Below, piece after piece: positions 7,901 through 15,465 of a DNA stretch of 47,011 nucleotides. Where the stretch lies: contig JAZLHE010000087.1 of assembly GCA_045616665.1 (NCBI GenBank), positions 1 to 47,011 of the forward strand, given 5' to 3'. The notes below the pieces were generated by a model that saw nothing but the letters and a program-made list of their open reading frames with translations, was not told where the DNA came from and did no database searches. Position 1 is the stretch's first letter. Each line of letters opens with the position of its first letter. The translations under genes and the position numbers were made by a program. Source of the DNA: RUG11690 sp045616665. Lineage in GTDB: Bacteria > Bacteroidota > Bacteroidia > Bacteroidales > WCHB1-69.

Positions 7901-9785
7901 CAAGATCAGCACTGTTAGGGGTGGTGTTGGTCACCATTATAACAGGTGCCGCACAGGTGCCGTTGGAGCAGTAATGTATTTTGACATTGTTGCGAGTGTT
8001 GTAATACGTTCCAGATAATGAGGATGGGTTTGTTGGATCTGGATTGTTGCTGTCGGAATGATAAGCAATAGCCAGGTATCCACTTGTACTGTGAGTGTTG
8101 AACACGTATGAACTGCCGTTGTAGTCTCCAGAATTGTCATCTACGGCTACGATGAGGTTGTCGATACCGTTGTATTCAAAAGTGTTGTCAAAGTCGAAAC
8201 GATTCCATCCTTGGGTGCAGTTGAGGGGACCTGAATAGACCAATTGGAGGCTGTCGAAACCCTCAAAATCGCTACCGCTGGCGAAAGCGTTTTTCGTAGT
8301 GTGTCCTAGATAGATATTGACATCGTTTTTCTTAGTGGAGGGTGAGGTATGACCATATTGGAAGCTGATGCCGGAGATGCTGTTGGCGGTGCTGCCCAAT
8401 TCTTCGGCAGTAAAAATCTGTTGACTGTAAGAGTATTTGAAGTAGTTGTCGGCGGGATAATAGTAAGTCGTGTTAGTGCCTTGTCCAATGGAGAAATCTT
8501 CTGATACCAGGCAGTGTGTGCTGAAATTGCTGGTTTGCCAGTCGCTGCTGCCTTCTTCGCAGTTGGTCATAATACGGATTTGATATGAAGTATTGGGTTC
8601 GAGGCCGCTCAACAAATAACTGTTGCTTTCAGCATAAGCGCCATCCCAAGCTTCTTCTCCGGCCACCGTGTATTCCAAGATATAGTCAACGGGAGTTCCG
8701 TAGGGGCTTGCTGACCAAGAAATCATAGCGGAAGTTCCCGTGATGTCAGTAATCGTGATTCCACTTACGATGCCGCAGTCGGGGTCGTTTTCGCAAGGAA
8801 GCCATGTCAAGACGGGAAAACCATCGTTAAAATCGCAGAAATCCTGTTTGAAGTGGTTGTCAAGGTCGCCGAGAAAATCGGTGCTGAGCATGTAAGTCAG
8901 CGTTTTGGTAATGCCGTTACCGGAGCTGTTGCTACCCGAGAATGAGGAGAAACAGTTATTCACGCTACCGCTGTAGCCGCAGATGCCGCCTGTAGCATAA
9001 CTGCTGGTGATGGTGCCCGCAAAATAGCAGTTGGAGCAAACGGCACCTTGGCTGTTGCCGCAGATGCCACCCACATATTGACCGGTGATGGAGCCGGTGA
9101 CGATGCAGTGGTCGATATTGGTGTTGCAGTAGCCGCCACTTTGCTTGTTGGGATATGCTGCACCTACCAAACCACCGGTGTTGTTGTTGGAAGATGTGTT
9201 GACACCAATTACTTGTTCATTGATGACCATACATTCGCTGATGTTGACAGTGCCGTTTCCAGAATTGGTGTTGTTGCCAATAAATCCTACTAAAGCGCCC
9301 ATCATACCGTTGGCTTTGGCCACGGGATTGATTAGGATTAAGGAATCAATGGAACCGGGATATTGCAGGTTGCCGAAAAGACCAGCCTGAAAATAGCCGC
9401 TATTGTCGCAATACATATTGTAAATAATATGTCCGCCGCCATGAAAAGTCCCGCAGAACGCTTTGATGGTGCCTGTAATTTCGCCAGTTGACTGGGTGCA
9501 GCCACCGATTTTAATCCAGTTGTTGGTGTTGTCATCGTCTGCGTTGAGCCAAATGTCTGCCTCCAAATGGATGGTTTTTCCTGAAAAATTGGAAGTGCTG
9601 TTGTTGACTATGGATGCCAATCCGGCCAATTCTTCAGCAGTATAAATGTAAAAATCTGTTTGAGATGCGTCAAACCATGAAACATCTGCTGTTCCGTCCC
9701 AAACGTTTTGTGCATTAATTTGCTGTATTGAAGAGCAAATCAATAATGCAAAAGCACAAACGTAACAAAGAATAAAATTTTTCAT
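4947..9785 (-). CDS. giant multidomain T9SS-exported surface protein
   Basis: A 1612-residue secreted protein. Order read from sequence: signal peptide 1-25; a beta-helix-like region about 50-290 with GLUG-type repeats (ALVGFIG, GGLVGAA, GGICGNS, GGICGYS); fibronectin-III domain 1, about 338-425; an unassigned beta-rich segment, 426-606; fibronectin-III 2, 612-697; a cleaved-adhesin/MAM-like domain, 705-866; fibronectin-III 3, 867-956; a module opening with HDSYGDGWNGN, 962-1062; fibronectin-III 4, 1067-1157; a second adhesin domain, 1161-1347, ending IDSVMVYDG; fibronectin-III 5 and 6, 1348-1433 and 1440-1524; and a type A sorting domain, 1533-1612 (SLMPNPADNYITL, then SGIYFVRI and TKKFIKK). 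No catalytic motif was found, so adhesion or binding of glycans or host proteins is inferred. It has its own promoter-like box upstream and a strong terminator downstream, so it is probably monocistronic. Confidence 0.9.
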   Translation of the reverse strand: MKNFILCYVCAFALLICSSIQQINAQNVWDGTADVSWFDASQTDFYIYTAEELAGLASIVNNSTSNFSGKTIHLEADIWLNADDDNTNNWIKIGGCTQSTGEITGTIKAFCGTFHGGGHIIYNMYCDNSGYFQAGLFGNLQYPGSIDSLILINPVAKANGMMGALVGFIGNNTNSGNGTVNISECMVINEQVIGVNTSSNNNTGGLVGAAYPNKQSGGYCNTNIDHCIVTGSITGQYVGGICGNSQGAVCSNCYFAGTITSSYATGGICGYSGSVNNCFSSFSGSNSSGNGITKTLTYMLSTDFLGDLDNHFKQDFCDFNDGFPVLTWLPCENDPDCGIVSGITITDITGTSAMISWSASPYGTPVDYILEYTVAGEEAWDGAYAESNSYLLSGLEPNTSYQIRIMTNCEEGSSDWQTSNFSTHCLVSEDFSIGQGTNTTYYYPADNYFKYSYSQQIFTAEELGSTANSISGISFQYGHTSPSTKKNDVNIYLGHTTKNAFASGSDFEGFDSLQLVYSGPLNCTQGWNRFDFDNTFEYNGIDNLIVAVDDNSGDYNGSSYVFNTHSTSGYLAIAYHSDSNNPDPTNPSSLSGTYYNTRNNVKIHYCSNGTCAAPVIMVTNTTPNSADLEWTPGYQESTWELRYKANGDVDWTEEGYVYETTYQLFSLSPNTHYTVQLRAICDDGSESSWTSANFKTECGPITSSDLPWFTNFDEEDYSGLPDNQKFPDCWSKLTSDPSHFPYVYTGSYHSAPASLDFHYTPNCYDVAILPGIGDDVDANSLMLSFYLIQSSTSVTMEIGVMDDKDDITTFEVLDTLNASAINTWEYVIYPLSNYTGYGKYIAFRVSNGTSNTFRIDDLTLDYTPTCMQPLNVIVSNINADNATIAWTDVNGASSWIIEYDTTGFTPGLGNTTPATSNPFELTGLNSSYTYDIYVSAFCGGSDYSDYSQVCTFTTQICNTSDQCQYTLNLHDSYGDGWNGNYITIYSDNILVGTYTVASGNYEASFNVGLCDMSNTRFEWHTGSYSGETSFEILDPAEDIIYSCSDGSTLSSGATFTNFTVTCSAQICLKPTNLTATNITTTSADLSWTARNGETSWNIEYGPAGFTPGTGTMLTDIMDNPYELTGLTPTTSYDVYVQSNCDADGTSSWSAKCNFTTECAVYELPFTENFTTSSMPACWNRYSGIFGTETPTATTSGWIFSSTYAFGHVHPKVNIYGTTCNYWLVSPAIDLTTAETPVLSFNLALTAFASSSAPSSTSDDDKFIVAISTDNGATWSTDNAVIWNDGDPTADHSYAAISHTGEAIHIDLSDYIGHEIKIAFYGESTVSGGDNDLHIDSVMVYDGEIPATCDVPTNLASNNVLYNSANITWNAGNANKWNLQYRAQSGNWIAVNNLTSASHQLTGLSAQTAYEVQVQAVCTDNESDWTASHTFTTPAAPVNPCDAPTDLQIGNINETSAVASWNANGGTNWRVGYKQQNVSQWQEATTATSSFNLEGLTANTSYDFRVKTICADNESDFVSTSFTTQPEVGIDNVTLFNSISLMPNPADNYITLTINANVTVEEAVVYNAFGQLIQTVPLSNNQSVINLDNYASGIYFVRISGDNTTATKKFIKK

Positions 9786-9824
9786 AGGCTTTAATATTTA
9801 AGTTATATAGTAAGTACTGAATTG

Positions 9825-9832
9825 CAAAAATA
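9825..9832 (-). promoter_or_regulatory. -7 promoter box for the giant surface protein
   Basis: TATTTTTG on the minus strand matches TAnnTTTG and lies 40 bases before the ATG at 9785. No clear TTTG is seen at the -33 distance, which is occupied by an A/T run. Confidence 0.5.
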
Positions 9833-10018
9833 CACTTTTTTTTTAATGTATTATATACTTAATAATGAATTTATTGTATTTCTGCGCAAAAAGAGAGAAA
9901 TGTTGTGGTGGTTATGTTGTTTGTTAATAATAATTGATGAAAAAAAGTTTTATCGGACACCAATAAAAAACGAAGCGTATAAATTAACATTTTTGCAGAA
10001 TATCAATACGAAGCAATA

Positions 10019-10050
10019 AAAAAAACGGTGACCAAAGACCACCGTTTTTT
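10019..10050 (-). terminator. intrinsic terminator of the kor operon
   Basis: AAAAACGGTG at 10021-10030 pairs perfectly with CACCGTTTTT at 10040-10049 around a nine-base loop, with A/T tracts on both sides. It sits 24 bases after the stop of the last oxidoreductase gene. Because both flanks are A/T runs it could act in both directions. Confidence 0.88.
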
Positions 10051-10073
10051 ATTGTGAATCAAAAGATAATTGA

Positions 10074-10625
10074 TTACAGAGTATGATAAGGTTTCAACAA
10101 ACCCTTGCCGATTTCAACGGCCTCTTCATTCTTGGGAATGAGGTGGTGGTGACGTTCGGGCAGAGATTTTTCCAAACCCTTGTGAAGCATTTCAGGAGTT
10201 ACCAAAGGTTTAACGGCGAGGAAACCGCCGAGGATAATCATATTGAACAATTTTGAAATACCCAGTTCACTGGCTTTGTCGGTGGCTGCCACTTGGTAGA
10301 TATTGATGTCTTTACGAGTTGGGTGGTTGCTGATACCATTGGGATCGTAAATCAATAAGCCGCCAGGTTTAACAGCTTTTTCAAATTTGTCCATAGACTG
10401 TTGGTTAAGGATGATGGCGGTGTCGAATTGGTTGAGGTAAGGAGAGCAAATACGTTCGTCGCTCAAAATTACCGTAACGTTAGATGTACCACCACGCATT
10501 TCAGGACCGTAAGAAGGAAGCCAGCTAACTTCCTTATCTTGCATAATGCCGGCGTAGGCCAGGATCTTACCCATTGAGAGAACACCTTGACCGCCGAAGC
10601 CTGCTATAATTATTTCTTCTGTCAT
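10074..10625 (-). CDS. korC: 2-oxoacid:ferredoxin oxidoreductase, gamma subunit
   Basis: A 183-residue gamma subunit of a 2-oxoacid:ferredoxin oxidoreductase. It opens with the family's signature GFGGQGVLSMGKILAYA (about 9-25), followed by SYGPEMRGGTSNV (38-50), both hallmarks of the gamma domain that closes over the active site. Length is normal. It is the last of four genes in the order delta, alpha, beta, gamma, starting 22 bases after the beta-subunit stop and followed by a terminator. The complex acts in the cytoplasm, oxidatively decarboxylating a 2-oxoacid to the acyl-CoA while reducing ferredoxin, or running in reverse. Whether the substrate is 2-oxoglutarate or a branched-chain 2-oxoacid cannot be settled from sequence alone; similar Bacteroidales sets are annotated both ways, so the kor name is tentative. 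Confidence 0.9.
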   Translation of the reverse strand: MTEEIIIAGFGGQGVLSMGKILAYAGIMQDKEVSWLPSYGPEMRGGTSNVTVILSDERICSPYLNQFDTAIILNQQSMDKFEKAVKPGGLLIYDPNGISNHPTRKDINIYQVAATDKASELGISKLFNMIILGGFLAVKPLVTPEMLHKGLEKSLPERHHHLIPKNEEAVEIGKGLLKPYHTL

Positions 10626-10647
10626 TTCTTGTAAATTTTAGGATTAA

Positions 10648-11490
10648 TTATTTTTTTCTCAGTGAGAATAAGGTCTCATTGGGTTGGTCGAATGTGGCTA
10701 CGCGTTCGATGAATTTAGGATCGAACTTGCCGTCCACCTTCATATCTCCCAATGGGAAATATTTCAAAGTGTTTTCTTCCATCCACTTGTTGGCCTGAAC
10801 AGCCGTCATTTTCCAACCGGAATTACAGTTGGAGGTAACTTCTACGAAAGAAACGCCTTTGTTGAGTTTCTGGTTTTCGAAGGCCTGACGGATAGCTTTT
10901 TTACATTTACGAGCCAAGGCAGGAGTATAAACAGCCTGGCGGGTTACATAGTAAGTGCCGGGAAGTTGAGCCAACATTTCGGTCATTCTCATCGTATGTC
11001 CCATAATTTCCGGGTCACGGCCGTAAGGGCAAGTAACGGTTTCCATACCTTCCAATGTGGTAGGAGCCATCTGACCGCCGGTCATACCATAAATACCGTT
11101 GTTGATGAAAATCATCGTGATGTTTTCGCCGCGGTTGCAGGCATGCAAAACTTCGGCAGCACCGATAGAAGCCAAGTCGCCATCCCCTTGGTAGGAGAAA
11201 ACGAAGGTTTCGGGGCGGAGACGCTTGATAGCGGCAGCACAGGCAGGAGCACGACCGTGAGCTGCTTCAACAAAGTCAACATCAAAATAGTTGTAAGCTA
11301 ATACAGAGCAACCTACCGGTGAAATACCGATGACGTTGTCCTGGATGCCCATTTCCTCGATAACTTCGGCAATGATTCTGTGAACTGTACCGTGTCCGCA
11401 GCCTGGGCAATAGTGCATAACGTTGTCTGTGAGAACCGGCGTGCGTTTATACACTAAGTTTTCGGGTTTAATTATATCTTCTCTTGTCAT
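10648..11490 (-). CDS. korB: 2-oxoacid:ferredoxin oxidoreductase, beta (TPP) subunit
   Basis: A 280-residue beta subunit, which binds thiamine diphosphate. The N-terminal YCPGCGHG (27-34) is the conserved motif of this subunit. The TPP/Mg2+ motif is QGDGDLASIGAAE... ending in INNGIYGMTGGQ (about 96-139). Further family landmarks are GISPVGCS and AHGRAPACAAAIKRLRPE. The C-terminal 70 residues (FVEVTSNCNSGWKM) are typical of the short-form alpha-beta-gamma-delta enzymes. It begins 17 bases after the alpha stop and is followed at 22 bases by gamma. Together with alpha it forms the catalytic core that decarboxylates the 2-oxoacid. Electrons pass through the delta ferredoxin subunit to soluble ferredoxin, which the Nfn-type enzyme elsewhere in this window can use. 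Substrate specificity is not resolved. Confidence 0.93.
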   Translation of the reverse strand: MTREDIIKPENLVYKRTPVLTDNVMHYCPGCGHGTVHRIIAEVIEEMGIQDNVIGISPVGCSVLAYNYFDVDFVEAAHGRAPACAAAIKRLRPETFVFSYQGDGDLASIGAAEVLHACNRGENITMIFINNGIYGMTGGQMAPTTLEGMETVTCPYGRDPEIMGHTMRMTEMLAQLPGTYYVTRQAVYTPALARKCKKAIRQAFENQKLNKGVSFVEVTSNCNSGWKMTAVQANKWMEENTLKYFPLGDMKVDGKFDPKFIERVATFDQPNETLFSLRKK

Positions 11491-11507
11491 AGTTTCAACG
11501 AATTAAA

Positions 11508-12587
11508 TTATTTAACCATTTTTTTCAATGCATCGAAAATTTCAACCGGGGTTGGAATAACGCCACCATAACGGCCATAGTGTTCAACGGGAACCTTGCA
11601 GCCAACGGCTAACTTGACGTCTTCGATCATTTGACCGGCATTCATTTCAACACTTAAGATTTTCTTCATGCGACCGCCAATTTCGGCAACGGCTTTGGTT
11701 GGGAAAGGCCACAGGGTGATAGGACGAATCAAACCGACCTTGATGCCTTCGGCGCGTGCGAGTTCCATAGATTTCATACAAATACGTGCGGCAGAACCGT
11801 AAGCCACGAAAATATAGTCTGCATCTTCGCAGTTGATGGCTTCGTAACGAGCGTCTTCTTCTTCGCATTTTCTGTATTTGGCCTGGATTCTTTCGTTGAT
11901 GGCTTCTTGTTTCAAAGCTTCCAGTTCAAGAGAAGTCACAATGCGATGCTTGCCAGTTGAACGATGACCGGTAGCAGCCCAAGGACAATTCTTTTCAATA
12001 TATTCGTTGGTCCAACGTGGTTTGTAATCATCGACCATTACTTTTTCCATTACCTGACCAATTACACCGTCAGAAAGGATAGCGGCTGGGTTCCTGTATT
12101 TGAATGCCAAGTCAAAACCAAGTTCTACGAAATCGTACATTTCCTGTACGGAAGCGGGAGCCAAGGTAATCAGTCTGTAATCACCGTGTCCACCACCTTT
12201 GGTAGTCTGGAAATAGTCAGATTGTGAAGGTTGGATGGTGCCAAGGCCTGGGCCGCCACGAACCACGTTGACACACAATGCCGGAAGTTCAGCACCGGCA
12301 ATATATGAAAGACCTTCTTGCATCAATGAAAATCCTGGTGAGGAAGATGAAGTCATAACGCGTTTGCCTGCTGCGGCACCGGCATATACCATATTAATGG
12401 ATGCCAACTCGCTTTCTGCCTGCAGTACTACCATACCTGTTGTCAGGTAAGGACGTTCCTGCATCAAAGTTTCCAATACTTCGCTCTGAGGGGTAATAGG
12501 ATAGCCGAAATAACCGTCACAACCCATACGAATGGCTGCTTCGGCAATGGCTTGGTTACCCTTCATTAATTTCAATTCTTTTGCCAT
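11508..12587 (-). CDS. korA: 2-oxoacid:ferredoxin oxidoreductase, alpha subunit
   Basis: A 359-residue alpha subunit. It opens with the pyrimidine-binding domain signature GNQAIAEAAIRMGCDGYFGYPITPQSE. It continues with SELASINMVYAGAAAGKRVMTSSSSPG and GGPGLGTIQPSQSDY, all conserved in KorA/VorB. The C-terminal transketolase-like part holds YGSAARI, LIRPITLWPFP and VEMNAGQMIEDV. Length fits the separate alpha subunit of the four-subunit class, not the fused pyruvate:ferredoxin oxidoreductase of over 1100 residues. In Bacteroidales close relatives carry the names KorA or VorB (branched-chain), so the substrate is uncertain. It follows the ferredoxin subunit after 55 bases and precedes beta by 17. 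Confidence 0.92.
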   Translation of the reverse strand: MAKELKLMKGNQAIAEAAIRMGCDGYFGYPITPQSEVLETLMQERPYLTTGMVVLQAESELASINMVYAGAAAGKRVMTSSSSPGFSLMQEGLSYIAGAELPALCVNVVRGGPGLGTIQPSQSDYFQTTKGGGHGDYRLITLAPASVQEMYDFVELGFDLAFKYRNPAAILSDGVIGQVMEKVMVDDYKPRWTNEYIEKNCPWAATGHRSTGKHRIVTSLELEALKQEAINERIQAKYRKCEEEDARYEAINCEDADYIFVAYGSAARICMKSMELARAEGIKVGLIRPITLWPFPTKAVAEIGGRMKKILSVEMNAGQMIEDVKLAVGCKVPVEHYGRYGGVIPTPVEIFDALKKMVK

Positions 12588-12642
12588 TTTGTAAAATGTT
12601 TAGTTGTTAATTGTTTTTGTTGTTTCTTGCTTTGCGTGTCGG

Positions 12643-12864
12643 TTACTCTTTGGCACGGTAAACTTCAATAACGCCATCAGGACAAATGACTGCACAATTG
12701 GCACAGCCAACGCATGCGTCTTCGTTTACTACTTCAAGATAATTGTAACCTTTTGCATTTACTTTTTTTGAAAGTGCGATACAGCCGTTTGGACAGCCGG
12801 TGATACACACTTCGCAACCTTTGCACTTTTCAGTGTTAATGACTAATGCTCCTTTAAATGCCAT
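12643..12864 (-). CDS. korD: 2-oxoacid:ferredoxin oxidoreductase, delta (2[4Fe-4S]) subunit
   Basis: A 73-residue ferredoxin-type protein with two complete CxxCxxCxxxCP motifs, CKGCEVCITGCP (about 14-25) and CVGCANCAVICP (about 51-62). Each supplies ligands for one [4Fe-4S] cluster. It is the electron-output subunit of the oxidoreductase encoded just downstream. It is the first gene of the four-gene operon. Upstream on the minus strand a weak promoter-like arrangement (TATTTTCG at 12933-12940 with TTTG at 12957-12960) overlaps the terminator hairpin at 12951-12991. The position of the delta gene first in the operon is usual for this enzyme class in the phylum. Confidence 0.93.
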   Translation of the reverse strand: MAFKGALVINTEKCKGCEVCITGCPNGCIALSKKVNAKGYNYLEVVNEDACVGCANCAVICPDGVIEVYRAKE

Positions 12865-12950
12865 AATTTTAAATTTTTATGTGTTAGTAATTAGGTTTAT
12901 AATTTTCTTTTTCCATTGAAAATATTAGTTTACGAAAATACAAAAAATAT

Positions 12951-12991
12951 CAATACCAAAAGCACTCTCGAAAGAGTTTTTTTTTGTATTG
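12951..12991. terminator. hairpin terminator between protease gene and kor operon
   Basis: The core stem ACTCT/AGAGT (12964-12968 and 12973-12977) has a CGAA tetraloop. The flanks CAATACCAAAA and TTTTTGTATTG extend it imperfectly. It lies 27 bases past the protease stop (minus strand), although the long T run is on the plus side. Confidence 0.55.
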
Positions 12992-13017
12992 CTAAAATGA
13001 TAATAATTTATTGGAAA

Positions 13018-15465
13018 TCAGTTTTTTACGACTGTTTCAACAAATATTTTTCCCTGATTCTCAAGAAGGAAAATGTAGCTTCCTTTGGATAAATGCGTTA
13101 TATTTATCGGTTCGCTATTTTGAATTGTCATTTTTTTGATTATCTGACCTTGGATGTCATAGATGGTCAAATTCGCCGTTGGAAATTTTTCGCTTAAATG
13201 GGGTATAACCACGTCCATTGCAGGATTGGGATAGAAAGAAATTTTACGATGTTGATTGCTCTCAATGCCGACACTTTGCTCTTGGAATTGTACGAAAATG
13301 GTATGGTCTTGCGTCACGTGCATCAGCCGAATGCTGTCGATTTGGTGTAAGTCGATGTCATCCAAAATGACGCGCAGAATCTCATAATTGTCATCAGGGA
13401 TGAAGTAAATCGTGGTGTCAGCACTATATGTGACAGAAATCCGCTCTGTTTCGGGTACAAAATGTCCGCCAATGCTGGAATACAGGTAGATGTTGTAAGG
13501 ACTGAGTTGTCCGTACAAGGGCAAACTGTCGCATAGGACAGGTTCCTCAGAATTCAGCAAAAGATAGCTCGAAACCATCAAGCTGTCGTTGGCGATATAA
13601 CGCAAAAATAAAGCAGAGTTTTCCCTATTTAGTTCGCATTCGTTTTGCCAGTTGATGCCATCAGGAGAAAGTTCAAAGTTTGTATCAACACGTGCCGTGA
13701 CAATTCCCCTGAAATCAATTTGCCGCACGTGGATGAACTGAGGTGTACTGCTGCTGTGCAATCGAGCGGTAAAATGAAGTTCTGTGGAATCGACTTCGAT
13801 ATGCGGAAACATCCAATGGTAGATGGCGGTGATGGAATGATTGCCGTTCAGATTGGTGAAGGTGTAACTTCCTTCGTTGGTGAAAGAAGTGTCGTTGTCT
13901 ATCACTAATGCGGAAAAAGCATGTTGTGGGTCTAAACTTCGATGATAAAATGTGATATTGCCATATCGAGGAACAAGTACGATTCCGGTTGGTTCAATAC
14001 TACCACCACCGATGGCTTGGGCGTAAATGGTGTCCACTTCGGTATAACCCCGCGCGATGACAGTTTTGGTCTCTGCGTTGTTGGCGGTAATGCTGATACC
14101 GGTGCTGTCGGCGTTGTTGCCGGAGGACACGTACTGAACGTATATTTTCCCACCAGAACTGTCTAATGTACAATTGTTTTGCCAAATGTTTTTATCCGTG
14201 GATAGTAGGAAGTTGTCGTTGCTGTTGACCAAGATATTCCCGTTAATCATCGTTCCCCTGATATTGAGAGAGTCAATGCTTGTGTTGCCCATTAGATTTA
14301 GGGCGTTTGGACTAACATTGACACAAGTTTGATGAGTCGGATATAAGTTGATGATGGCTTTCTGCTGATAGGTGTAGTCATAGGATTCCGGGCATAAATG
14401 AGTGAGGGAAAAATAGCCATTGTTGTTTCCTTTCCATCCCCAGTTGATATGGAAAAAGGTTTGCCCGTCAATGATTTGATAGCCGTCGCAGAGAAATGTG
14501 TGGGAATCTGTTCCTTGACCAGACAATATAAATGGATAGCCCGAATCCAATTGGTGACGGAGTGTGTCTTCCCATTCTTGTGTGGTGCTAAAGTAGTTTT
14601 TTCGCAGACTGATGGCATCCTCGAAACCAAAATAGTTTTTCAATGCATAAAGGCCGCTGGGTGCGTTGCCAATGGGATAGCCGGAACTGCTTTCAGGACC
14701 GTAGTCGGTTTCAATGGCCACGCCGCAATGATAAATCAATGTGGCTACGGCGTTTTTTTCCTGCATCGATGAATATTCGGTTAAGGCGTTAGGCATTTGG
14801 TCGTAATAGTAAGTGGTGTTGCCGAAATCAGCGAAAAGGCGACCATAATGGGTGCTGATGTATTCGTGAGAACCAAATCCGTTAGAAGGAAACTGGTGAT
14901 AGTTGAGAATTTGTGCCATTGCTACGGCAATGCAGCCGGCCACCGCGTGTCCGGAAACGGAAAGATTGTCGGCAGGGCAGAGCATATTGTAATACGGGGA
15001 TTGTCCCCAAGTGGTTTGTATAAAGGGACCTACGGAGATGATGTCGTCATTGGCGACATTTTCAGAAACCAAGGTTTGCCAATGTTGATGAATCTTATTA
15101 GAATTTCCGTATGGGTTTTCAGGATTTCTGCTTTGTCTTGGCTGATTTTGAAGCGTTGCTTTCAGCGGAAGTGGAATTTCGTTCTTCTGAAATGGTGCAG
15201 AGGTGGAATAACCCAAAATGGGCAGGCGTCTGTCGTCTCCGGAAACAATGACAAAACCATTGTCAAAATTGAAAATATAGTATGGTGATGGAGTGCCAGT
15301 TTCCGTGGGAAGGCAGTGGAGCTCCGGCGAGGAAGACTTCAAAACGCATTGTAGAAAATGACTTGCAATTTGCTTGGCATAATTGCTGTCCACAGGAGAA
15401 GCCATTCCTGCGGCCGAAAATAAGAATAGAAGAGTAAGTAGAAAATACCGTTGTGTTTTAGACAT
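13018..15465 (-). CDS. T9SS-exported C10 (streptopain-like) cysteine protease
   Basis: An 815-residue secreted protease. Signal peptide, about 1-22. A streptopain-type prodomain region follows, with YYIFNFDNGFVIVSGDDRRLPILGYS at about 62-87. The C10 catalytic domain runs to about 376: oxyanion-region QTTWGQ (150-155), catalytic Cys178 in VAGCIAVAMAQIL, catalytic His322 in SHTFLCDGY, and the HINWGWKG motif at 339-346. About 370 residues of beta-rich repeats follow, including two regions with similar FxLSxDxxxWQNxC phrases. A type A sorting domain closes the protein (FYPNPAMDVV, about 738-747, ending VETVVKN). It is expected to be exported and anchored or released at the cell surface, cleaving proteins. 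Its ATG overlaps the GH57 stop by one base (TAATG), placing it at the end of the glycogen operon, an unexpected partnership. Confidence 0.92.
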   Translation of the reverse strand: MSKTQRYFLLTLLFLFSAAGMASPVDSNYAKQIASHFLQCVLKSSSPELHCLPTETGTPSPYYIFNFDNGFVIVSGDDRRLPILGYSTSAPFQKNEIPLPLKATLQNQPRQSRNPENPYGNSNKIHQHWQTLVSENVANDDIISVGPFIQTTWGQSPYYNMLCPADNLSVSGHAVAGCIAVAMAQILNYHQFPSNGFGSHEYISTHYGRLFADFGNTTYYYDQMPNALTEYSSMQEKNAVATLIYHCGVAIETDYGPESSSGYPIGNAPSGLYALKNYFGFEDAISLRKNYFSTTQEWEDTLRHQLDSGYPFILSGQGTDSHTFLCDGYQIIDGQTFFHINWGWKGNNNGYFSLTHLCPESYDYTYQQKAIINLYPTHQTCVNVSPNALNLMGNTSIDSLNIRGTMINGNILVNSNDNFLLSTDKNIWQNNCTLDSSGGKIYVQYVSSGNNADSTGISITANNAETKTVIARGYTEVDTIYAQAIGGGSIEPTGIVLVPRYGNITFYHRSLDPQHAFSALVIDNDTSFTNEGSYTFTNLNGNHSITAIYHWMFPHIEVDSTELHFTARLHSSSTPQFIHVRQIDFRGIVTARVDTNFELSPDGINWQNECELNRENSALFLRYIANDSLMVSSYLLLNSEEPVLCDSLPLYGQLSPYNIYLYSSIGGHFVPETERISVTYSADTTIYFIPDDNYEILRVILDDIDLHQIDSIRLMHVTQDHTIFVQFQEQSVGIESNQHRKISFYPNPAMDVVIPHLSEKFPTANLTIYDIQGQIIKKMTIQNSEPINITHLSKGSYIFLLENQGKIFVETVVKN

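Noticed and set aside
9822..10019. 65-codon plus-strand frame with a hydrophobic stretch in the intergenic gap
   Set aside because: Translation of A/T runs overlapping the promoter box of the giant protein and abutting the kor terminator; no start context and no recognisable features.
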